From positions 1-35,098 of the forward strand of contig JACMPM010000080.1 of the NCBI GenBank assembly GCA_014377485.1: a stretch of DNA of 35,098 bases. The letters run 5' to 3'. The translations under genes and the position numbers were made by a program. Source of the stretch: Bacteriovorax sp. (GTDB lineage Bacteria; Bdellovibrionota; Bacteriovoracia; Bacteriovoracales; Bacteriovoracaceae). Every line of letters begins with the position of its first letter. The first letter of the stretch is position 1. Positions 7,363 to 14,498 of this stretch are shown here, piece after piece. Below the pieces are notes generated by a model. That model searched no databases, was not told the origin of the DNA, and was given only the letters and a program-made list of their open reading frames with translations.

Positions 7363-8709
7363 ATGAATGACTTAAGTATTATAATTCCCGTAAAATCCCA
7401 AGAGGATACATGGCAAGACTTAGTCACAGAACTAATAAGCCACCAAGGTGATTTTGAAATAATTTTAATTGGTCCTGATTTTCAGAATAAAAAATCAGAT
7501 AATCCAAGAGTGCGCTATGAATACTCAAAACTTGGTCGTGCTCGTCAACAAAATCTCGGGGCAAAGATTGCAAAGAAGTCGTTTATTTGGTTTCTGCACG
7601 CCGATTCAAGATTATCTAACCGGTCATTGCAAAAAATCGAAGAGAAGTTAAAAGAAAATCCTGAGGCTATTTATTTCTTTGATTTAAATTTTCTTCCTGA
7701 CGGCCCACGATTAATGATCCTAAATAGTCTTGGAGCTTATTGGCGTTCTCACTTATTAAAGTTGCCATTCGGTGACCAAGGTTTTTTCATGGCGAGAAAA
7801 ACTTTTTTTGCCCTTGGTCTCTTTGATGAAAATGCTTTATATGGTGAAGATCATCTTCTAATTTGGAAAGCTCACCAGAGAAGAATTCAAGTTCTTCCTG
7901 CCTATGCTGAGCTTTTTACCAGTGCGAGAAAATACAAAAACTTTGGATGGGTTACGACAACATCTCGCCATATTATTCTGACTTATAAACAAGCAATTCC
8001 TCAATGGCTGACATATTTGCGCTCAAGAAAGAAAAATAAATTCACCACAGCTATCGCTATTTTTGTAAAAACGCCTGGTGTTTCTCCAGTAAAAAGTCGA
8101 CTAGCTGCAGATATCGGAAAAGAGAAAGCAGAAGAATTTTTTAACTTGTCTCTTAAGGCAACTCAAGCTGTTGTAATAGAAGCCATTAAAAAAGGTGAAG
8201 GAAAGATTGAAGCCTATTGGGCCGTTGCAGAAAAAGACACTCTCCATCATCCTCTCTGGAATAGCTTTAAAACAATTTCTCAAGGCAATGGTGAATTAGG
8301 AGAACGGATAGCAACGGTTTACTCCAAACTTCTAAAAAATCATAAAAAAGTTTTTTTAATTGGAGCTGATCTTCCACATCTTGATTACAAAACGCTTCTT
8401 CGCGCTCAATACAAACTCAATTCATCTTCTGGATTTGTTTTAGGTGAAACAGAGGATGGTGGTTTTTATCTATTTGGAGGCAGAAGCATTATCGAACGCG
8501 CAGTCTGGACATCTATTCCTTATAGTTCAGGGCAAACTTCATTTGAATTAAAGAAAAAACTTGGTGAGAAAAACTTCAATTTTTTAGAAAAAAACTTTGA
8601 TATAGATTATGAAGAAGATTTAATGAAACTTTTAACTATTAGTCTTGAAGATTTGCTTCCGGAGCAAATTGACGTAATCAATTGGTTGCAAGAAAACTTA
8701 GAAACTTAG
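7363..8709 (+). CDS. Bifunctional arsenosugar glycosyltransferase: GT2-like domain fused to DUF2064 nucleotidyl/glycosyltransferase-like domain
   Basis: 448 residues made of two domains that are often separate genes beside arsS/arsM. Residues 1-220 are a family 2 glycosyltransferase of the TIGR04283 type: LSIIIPV at the start, LGRARQQN, FLHADS, LPFGDQGFF and GEDHLLIW. Residues about 225-440 match the DUF2064/TIGR04282 family: AIFVKTPGVSPVKSRLA, GELGERI, VFLIGADLPHL, GETEDGGFYLFGG and DIDYEEDL. Probably they decorate the arsenosugar riboside. The usual Asp-rich end of the second GT2 strand (DGGSTD) is replaced by LIGPDF, so the first domain may have altered nucleotide binding. ATG 7363 is preferred over GTG 7348 because the family begins close to LSIIIPV. 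It starts one base after the arsM stop. Confidence 0.87.
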   Translation: MNDLSIIIPVKSQEDTWQDLVTELISHQGDFEIILIGPDFQNKKSDNPRVRYEYSKLGRARQQNLGAKIAKKSFIWFLHADSRLSNRSLQKIEEKLKENPEAIYFFDLNFLPDGPRLMILNSLGAYWRSHLLKLPFGDQGFFMARKTFFALGLFDENALYGEDHLLIWKAHQRRIQVLPAYAELFTSARKYKNFGWVTTTSRHIILTYKQAIPQWLTYLRSRKKNKFTTAIAIFVKTPGVSPVKSRLAADIGKEKAEEFFNLSLKATQAVVIEAIKKGEGKIEAYWAVAEKDTLHHPLWNSFKTISQGNGELGERIATVYSKLLKNHKKVFLIGADLPHLDYKTLLRAQYKLNSSSGFVLGETEDGGFYLFGGRSIIERAVWTSIPYSSGQTSFELKKKLGEKNFNFLEKNFDIDYEEDLMKLLTISLEDLLPEQIDVINWLQENLET

Positions 8710-10997
8710 GCCATCACTATCGGCGCAAACTTCACCATAAATTTCTTACGAGCACCATCTGAGAAACGAATCATCACTTTTTCATCAGGTCCAGATCCTT
8801 CACTGTCTTCAACTTTTCCTGCGCCATAAAGTGAATGAACAACCTTAGATCCCTTTGGAAACTTCGGTTCATGGAAAGATTGTCGTAATGGTTCTCTCAC
8901 TTGATAAACTACTGCTTCATCATCATATTTTGTTTCTTGTGATTGGTCGTAAGGGTCAAATGTATCGCCATATTTGCTATTTTGTTTCCAGCTCGGATTA
9001 TACTCTTCTTTTCTTGGCGCATTATTGAGCTTCTTCCAAGAATAAAGTTTTTCCGGGATTTCATCGATAAAGCGGCTAGGTCCATTAAACTTCACCTGAC
9101 CAAAAAGCATGCGTCCTTGAGCAAAACAAATATAGAGTTTTATCATAGCCCTCGTCATTGCTACGTAAAAAAGCCGGCGCTCTTCTTCCATCGCATTTTC
9201 ACCGCCATCTACACTTCTATAGCTTGGAAAAACATTTTCTTCCGCGCCAACCACAAATGCATGAGTGAACTCTAAACCTTTAGCACCATGAACTGTCATC
9301 AATGAAACCTCACCCATATTAGGAATAGCGTCAACATCGAATTCTGTGCTGGTATCAAGAGTTATAGTTTCAAGAAATGTTCCGAGTGAAGCAGCGGGGT
9401 TACCGTCTTCAAACTGAGTGAGTGCGTTTAACAGTTCATCTAAGTTTTCTAAACGTGCAAGAGTTTCATAATCTTTATTAGCTTTTAAAAAAGCATAATA
9501 ACCTGATTCATGAAGAACTTTTTCGTAAATAACCGAAGGCTTAATACGATTCTCATCAAGATGACGAAGTTCATTTATCAAAGTCACGAATTCTGAAAGT
9601 GATGATTTAATTTTTGCTGAAAGCTTTATATGAGCAAATTCTTCGCCAGATTTTCTTTGGCTATCTACGATTTGTTCAATAATGTCCCATAATGAAGTAT
9701 TGGCGTTAACGGCTTCCATTTCAAGTTTTCTTAAACTTGTCGCCCCGACTCCCCTTGCAGGTACATTGATAATTCTACTTAATGCCAGCGAGTCTTTAGA
9801 ATTAATAATTAAACGCATGTATGAAAGCATGTCTTTAATTTCTTTTCTTTCATAAAACTTCACACCGCCAATCACGCGGTAATTAATTTTATACTTTCTT
9901 AAAGAGTCTTCAATTAATCGAGCCTGAGCATTCGAGCGGTAAAAGACCGCCATCTCTTTATAAGAAACACCTGCCTTCGATAGCTTGTAGGTCTCTTGAG
10001 CAATGTATTCTGCTTCATCTCTGTCATTAAAACATTCGACAATTTCTATAGCATCGCCTTCTGGATTTTCAGTCCACATATGCTTACCTTTTCTCAAGGT
10101 ATTTTTTTCAATCACACATGAAGCAGCTTCAATAATTGTTTTACTTGATCGGTAGTTCTGTTCTAGTTTTAAAATAGTGACGTCTGGAAATACTTTTTCG
10201 AAATCAAGAATATTTCTAATATCAGCGCCTCGCCAAGAGTAAATGGACTGATCTTCATCTCCCACAACACATATATTTCGGCGTTTTCCACAAAGCATGG
10301 TGATAAGTTCAAATTGAGCGCGGTTTGTATCCTGGTATTCGTCCACTAAAACGTATTGATAACGATTTTGGTAACGGCTTAAAACATCAGGAAATTTTTC
10401 AAAAAGCTGAATGACTGCAGTAATAAGCCCACCGAAATCGACAGCATTTGCACGATGAAGTTCCGATTCGTAGTCTTCAAAATAGCCGAAGTACTCGTCC
10501 CTTGGATCAGCTCCCCCCTCGCTCATAGTCCTACCGGGGTAATAGCCATTATTTTTCAAGGAATCTATATAACTTAAAATTTCGTAAGGATTTATTTCTT
10601 TGGTCGAAATTCCTCTTCTCTCGAGTAGAGCCTTGGCAATTGCTTTTGATTCACCTTCATCATAAATTGTGAAATTTCGAGAAAGCCCCAGAAAATTAGC
10701 CTCTGATCTTAAAGTGCGTGCACAAAAAGCATGAAAGGTTGTAATTTGAAGAGCACCAATATCAATCGTCGCAATCTCATGAGCAATCCGCTCACGCATT
10801 TCACGAGCAGCTTTATTTGAAAAAGTTAAGGCCAGTAATTGATGTGGACTTAAGTTTTTTTCATCTAATAAATAAGTAATTCTTGTGACTAAAGTTTTTG
10901 TTTTTCCAGAGCCTGCACCAGCCAGAATCATTACTGGTCCATCAGTTTGAAGGACAGCTTGTTTCTGTACCGGATTTAGACCATCTAGGCTTACCAT
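8706..10997 (-). CDS. pcrA: UvrD/PcrA superfamily 1A DNA helicase
   Basis: 763 residues, normal for UvrD/PcrA. Motifs in order: Walker A AGAGSGKT (26-33), motif II VDEYQDTN, motif III VGDEDQSIYSWRGAD, motif IV LEQNYRSS, motif V MTVHGAKGLEF and motif VI RRLFYVAMTRA. The C-terminus (FPKGSKVVHSLYGAGKV onward) is the Tudor-like domain by which PcrA/UvrD contacts RNA polymerase. The enzyme is an ATP-driven 3'-5' helicase for nucleotide excision repair and for removing blocked complexes. The start lies 13 bases after glmS on the same strand, so it is probably the last gene of the glmU-glmS-pcrA unit. The stop overlaps the convergent glycosyltransferase gene by four bases. Choice between the names uvrD and pcrA is conventional. 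Confidence 0.95.
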   Translation of the reverse strand: MVSLDGLNPVQKQAVLQTDGPVMILAGAGSGKTKTLVTRITYLLDEKNLSPHQLLALTFSNKAAREMRERIAHEIATIDIGALQITTFHAFCARTLRSEANFLGLSRNFTIYDEGESKAIAKALLERRGISTKEINPYEILSYIDSLKNNGYYPGRTMSEGGADPRDEYFGYFEDYESELHRANAVDFGGLITAVIQLFEKFPDVLSRYQNRYQYVLVDEYQDTNRAQFELITMLCGKRRNICVVGDEDQSIYSWRGADIRNILDFEKVFPDVTILKLEQNYRSSKTIIEAASCVIEKNTLRKGKHMWTENPEGDAIEIVECFNDRDEAEYIAQETYKLSKAGVSYKEMAVFYRSNAQARLIEDSLRKYKINYRVIGGVKFYERKEIKDMLSYMRLIINSKDSLALSRIINVPARGVGATSLRKLEMEAVNANTSLWDIIEQIVDSQRKSGEEFAHIKLSAKIKSSLSEFVTLINELRHLDENRIKPSVIYEKVLHESGYYAFLKANKDYETLARLENLDELLNALTQFEDGNPAASLGTFLETITLDTSTEFDVDAIPNMGEVSLMTVHGAKGLEFTHAFVVGAEENVFPSYRSVDGGENAMEEERRLFYVAMTRAMIKLYICFAQGRMLFGQVKFNGPSRFIDEIPEKLYSWKKLNNAPRKEEYNPSWKQNSKYGDTFDPYDQSQETKYDDEAVVYQVREPLRQSFHEPKFPKGSKVVHSLYGAGKVEDSEGSGPDEKVMIRFSDGARKKFMVKFAPIVMA

Positions 10998-11010
10998 TGC
11001 TTTATATTCT

Positions 11011-12840
11011 CTATTCTACTGTTACAGATTTTGCCAAATTTCTTGGTTTATCAATATCAGTCCCTTTAAACTTCGCCATATAGTAAGCCAATAATTGGTT
11101 AACTACATTTACATATAACGGCGATAATTCTTCCAGGCCATCAAAGTCTAACGGAATATAATAATCGCTCAGTCCCATTATTTCTTCGTTATTACGAGGA
11201 CCGATTCCTACAATAATTCCTTTTCTTGCTTTAATTTCTTGAACATTAGAAACTGTTTTTTCAAACAACTCGGGTCCAACGAGAGCGATGTTAACCATCT
11301 CTTCGTCTATTAATGCAATTGGTCCGTGCTTTAATTCTCCAGCTGCGTAACCTTCAGCGTGAACGTAAGCAATTTCTTTTAACTTCAACGCGCCTTCAAG
11401 GGCGATTGGAAAGTAGACTCCTCTCCCAGTGTAGAAGAATCCTTTTTTATTATAAATCGACTCTGCAACTGTTTTAATAATATCTGATTGAACTAGAAGG
11501 TGATCAATACGTTCAGCAAGTAGAGCAAACTTACCAGTAAGCTTCACTTTTTTTGCATCGTCTTTTAAGTCTCCTGCAATGGCAGCTGACATTAAGCGAC
11601 CGGTAAGAGCTTGTTGAGTAAATGCTTTTGTTGAAGCTACTCCTATTTCAATTCCTGCTCTAATTAAAAGGTTATCGTCACAATCTCTAAAAAGAGTTGA
11701 TCCATCAACATTGACGATTGAAAGAGTTTTGACTCCTGCTTTTTTGCATAGCGATTGAGCCGCTAATGTATCTGCGGTTTCTCCCGATTGTGAAACAAAA
11801 ATTCCGACATCCCCAACTTTTAAAATAGGATTTCTATAACGAAACTCTGAAGCGAGTTCAACATTAGCAGGTATACGATTGATTCCTTCTAAGAAATCAC
11901 GAATAACAAGTCCCGCATAAGCGGCAGTTCCACAAGCTGAGATATAAACATGTTCTGGTTTATACATAGCAATTTTTTCTAAAACTTCACGCCCTTCTCC
12001 TACAAAATAATATTGAGTAAGATTTCGGATAAGACCAGGTTGTTCGTGAATTTCTTTAAGCATGAAATGCTCATACTCACCTTTTTCGCTGACTTCAATC
12101 GACATATCTTGTTTTTTAGAAAGGTATCTAGTGGTTTTTGACAGATCTTTTAGTTCATAAAAGTTCACTAAATTTTTATTGGCTCCAGAGAGATGCACAA
12201 TCACTTCGTCTTCTGGAAAATAAAGCTTATGAACAATTCCTGCAAGTGCATATGGATCAGAGGATACTAAAGCCTCAGATGTTACTTCGTTAATGCCACA
12301 TACTAAGGGTGCGCCTCTTTTGATCGCAAAAATTTCTCCAGTTTTTGGATAAAGAATAACGAAAGCTGAATTTCCATGGATGCGTTTAAATGAAGCAGCA
12401 ATAGCTTCAAGAATCGGCTTACCTTGCTTTAATTCAAACGTAGCTAGTTCTAAAAAAGATTCACTATCAGTTTCGGATTTAAATTTTACTCCATGACCCA
12501 TCAATTCTTTTTTTATCTCATTAGCATTTTCAATTATACCATTATGAATGATTGAGAGAGTTTCATTGAAGTGAGGATGAGCATTTTCATCTGTAACTCC
12601 TCCATGTGTTGCCCAACGAGTATGGCCGATACAAGTGCGAGCAATTACATTTTTGCCTTCTAGCTCAATTTTTAAATTATCGAGCTTTCCTGCTTTTTTA
12701 TAATTTTGAAGATGATTATTTTCATCTAAAAAACTCACTCCTGCAGAATCATATCCGCGATACTCAAGTCGTCTTAAACCTTCGAGTACGATTTGAACTG
12801 AATTTTGAGATGGGCCTATATAACCAACGATTCCACACAT
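11011..12840 (-). CDS. glmS: Glutamine-fructose-6-phosphate aminotransferase (isomerizing)
   Basis: 609 residues. The start MCGIVGYIG gives the N-terminal nucleophile Cys after Met removal. The first half is the class II glutamine amidotransferase domain (GHTRWATHGG, HNGIIEN). The second half holds two SIS sugar-isomerase domains (CGTAAYAG, SQSGETADT, GVASTKAFTQQ) and ends with KPRNLAKSVTVE, the standard GlmS terminus. It makes glucosamine-6-phosphate for peptidoglycan and lipopolysaccharide. AAGG lies a few bases before the start. It follows glmU by 60 bases, with a small hairpin in the gap that might modulate expression. No glmS ribozyme-like sequence was seen. Confidence 0.97.
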   Translation of the reverse strand: MCGIVGYIGPSQNSVQIVLEGLRRLEYRGYDSAGVSFLDENNHLQNYKKAGKLDNLKIELEGKNVIARTCIGHTRWATHGGVTDENAHPHFNETLSIIHNGIIENANEIKKELMGHGVKFKSETDSESFLELATFELKQGKPILEAIAASFKRIHGNSAFVILYPKTGEIFAIKRGAPLVCGINEVTSEALVSSDPYALAGIVHKLYFPEDEVIVHLSGANKNLVNFYELKDLSKTTRYLSKKQDMSIEVSEKGEYEHFMLKEIHEQPGLIRNLTQYYFVGEGREVLEKIAMYKPEHVYISACGTAAYAGLVIRDFLEGINRIPANVELASEFRYRNPILKVGDVGIFVSQSGETADTLAAQSLCKKAGVKTLSIVNVDGSTLFRDCDDNLLIRAGIEIGVASTKAFTQQALTGRLMSAAIAGDLKDDAKKVKLTGKFALLAERIDHLLVQSDIIKTVAESIYNKKGFFYTGRGVYFPIALEGALKLKEIAYVHAEGYAAGELKHGPIALIDEEMVNIALVGPELFEKTVSNVQEIKARKGIIVGIGPRNNEEIMGLSDYYIPLDFDGLEELSPLYVNVVNQLLAYYMAKFKGTDIDKPRNLAKSVTVE

Positions 12841-12865
12841 ACACTTACCTTTTGTGAGCGAATTA

Positions 12866-12886
12866 AAAACCCTAAAATGGGGTTCT
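12866..12886 (-). terminator. Weak hairpin with U-tract between glmU and glmS
   Basis: Read on the minus strand, AGAACCC, a seven-base loop and GGGTTTT form a short stem (three G-C, the rest A-U or G-U) followed by TTTTTAATT. It lies downstream of glmU and in the glmS leader, so it could cause partial termination. The stem is weak. Confidence 0.4.
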
Positions 12887-12900
12887 TATAGATACCATTA

Positions 12901-14301
12901 TTATTTCTTCTTTAAAAACTTTTTTGCCATCCCTTCTTTCGTTGTTTGATGGCCGCGTGATATAGCAAAAGCGCCGTCCGGCATACTTTTACTGATAGTT
13001 GACGAAGATGCTACGAAGCAATCATCTCCGATTTCTACAGGGGCTATGGTTTGAGAATCTGACCCTATAAAACTATTTTTCCCGATCCTGGTGATCTGTT
13101 TATTTAGACCATCAAAATTACAGGTAATAAAGCCACAGCCAATATTTGTTTCTTCACCAATAAAAGCGTCGCCCACATAACTTAAATGTGAAACCTTTAC
13201 GCCGCGATCTAGCACAGATTTTTTGATCTCTACGAAATTCCCAATTTTAGACTCAGGCCCAATATCCGCACCTGGACGCAACCTTGCAAAAGGGCCAGCT
13301 GAAGCCTTAGTGCGAAGGTGGGCTCCTTCTAAAATAGTGTAGGCTAAAACCTTTGCGCCATCGTCAATGATCGAGTTAGTGATTTGTGCTCCCATCTCTA
13401 TAGTGACATTTTTACCAATTATTGTTTTACCGGTGAGAAAAGTATTTGGGTAAATAACAGATCCCATGCCAATTTCAACTTCGCTATCTATATAACAATG
13501 AGAACTATCAATGAAGCGCACGCCATTGTCTCTTAATTCAATTTTTTTCCTTTCTCTAATTGCCCATTCAGCGTCTTCTAATTGTTTAAGAGTATTTACT
13601 CCTAAAAAAATATCTCCATCTGGAAAGCATTGTGCTTTTACATTTAATCCATCTTTAAAAACATCTGTTAAATAAAACTCACCCGATTTATTATTTGAAT
13701 CAATTTTTTTTAAATGCTCAAGGACGTAACTTGTTTTTAAAATATAAAGTCCGGAATTTACCTCTGAAATTTTTCTTATTTCGTCAGTTGCATCTTTTTC
13801 TTCAATGATATGAAAACCTGCAGATCCTCTGACAATCCGGCCATAACCTTTGGGATTTTGTTCAATAAAACTTGCAGCTACTCCATCAAGTTTTTCATTG
13901 GTTAAAAGAGTAAACATTTCAGTTAATTCGTTAGCTGATACTACCGGGGTGTCAGCACAAATGACGAGTGTGTATTGAAACTGTTTTGTAATGTCATTTA
14001 ATTCATTCGAACCAAAGTAAGACCGAAGAGCATCGGCTGTTCCTCTTTGTTCTTCTTGAATTGCAAAAGCAACGTCAGGATAATTCTTTTCTATATAAGG
14101 CCGAACTAATTCACGTTGGTGTCCAATCACAGCCGTGATCTTTCCTTCAATTTTATTCTGACTAAAAAACTTTTTTAATTCTTTAATCGGAAAATCTACT
14201 AATTTTTTATCCAAACATGGAGCCAATGGCTTGGGTACATTTAATTTCAAGCGCTTCCCTTCACCGGCTGCTAAAATAACTGCCCCTATAGACAACTTCA
14301 T
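12901..14301 (-). CDS. glmU: Bifunctional GlmU: glucosamine-1-phosphate acetyltransferase / GlcNAc-1-phosphate uridyltransferase
   Basis: 466 residues when started at ATG 14301, which has AGGGAG eight bases upstream; an open frame continues 24 codons further up but lacks a ribosome site. The N-terminal pyrophosphorylase domain has LAAGEGKRL (10-18; the common form is GxGTRM), QRGTADAL and CADTPVV. The C-terminal left-handed beta-helix has many hexapeptide repeats and KVSHLSYVGD, which contains the catalytic His of the acetyltransferase, then CNFDG. The enzyme makes UDP-GlcNAc from glucosamine-1-phosphate. It is the first gene of the glmU-glmS-pcrA unit, divergent from lon. Confidence 0.95.
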   Translation of the reverse strand: MKLSIGAVILAAGEGKRLKLNVPKPLAPCLDKKLVDFPIKELKKFFSQNKIEGKITAVIGHQRELVRPYIEKNYPDVAFAIQEEQRGTADALRSYFGSNELNDITKQFQYTLVICADTPVVSANELTEMFTLLTNEKLDGVAASFIEQNPKGYGRIVRGSAGFHIIEEKDATDEIRKISEVNSGLYILKTSYVLEHLKKIDSNNKSGEFYLTDVFKDGLNVKAQCFPDGDIFLGVNTLKQLEDAEWAIRERKKIELRDNGVRFIDSSHCYIDSEVEIGMGSVIYPNTFLTGKTIIGKNVTIEMGAQITNSIIDDGAKVLAYTILEGAHLRTKASAGPFARLRPGADIGPESKIGNFVEIKKSVLDRGVKVSHLSYVGDAFIGEETNIGCGFITCNFDGLNKQITRIGKNSFIGSDSQTIAPVEIGDDCFVASSSTISKSMPDGAFAISRGHQTTKEGMAKKFLKKK

Positions 14302-14381
14302 ACTGTAACTCCCTCTAAATCTAGTCAGATATTCCGTATTATTTTCATTTAGAACGCTGATAACTGCAATCAAGTATACCC

Positions 14382-14415
14382 AAAAAAAATGAAGATTTGT
14401 TCACAAATCTCCATT
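14382..14415 (-). terminator. Minus-strand hairpin plus T-run in the glmU leader (possible attenuator)
   Basis: AGATTTGT-TC-ACAAATCT (14393-14410) is a perfect 8-bp inverted repeat, extended by AATG/CATT after one mismatch. On the minus strand it is followed by eight T residues, the layout of an intrinsic terminator. It sits about 80 bases before the glmU start and points towards glmU, so it would stop transcripts that begin in the lon upstream region before they reach glmU. Confidence 0.5.
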
Positions 14416-14459
14416 ATTCCTTAAAGAGTTTCGTTGTAATCCCGATTTAACTAACGAAT

Positions 14460-14473
14460 GCAAATGTATTTGC
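14460..14473. promoter_or_regulatory. Palindrome in the lon upstream region
   Basis: GCAAAT-GT-ATTTGC is a perfect 6-bp inverted repeat 25 bases before the lon start codon. Its position suits an operator or a structured lon leader. No named regulator is inferred. Confidence 0.3.
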
Positions 14474-14498
14474 GAAGGCCAATTTTTGGAGGATAGAT

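Noticed and set aside
8943-9275. Plus-strand open frame of 110 codons
   Set aside because: It lies wholly inside the pcrA coding region on the other strand, has no ribosome site and no recognisable features.
11011-12900. Possible glmS ribozyme upstream of glmS
   Set aside because: The 60-base glmU-glmS gap is far too short for the ribozyme and shows only a small hairpin.
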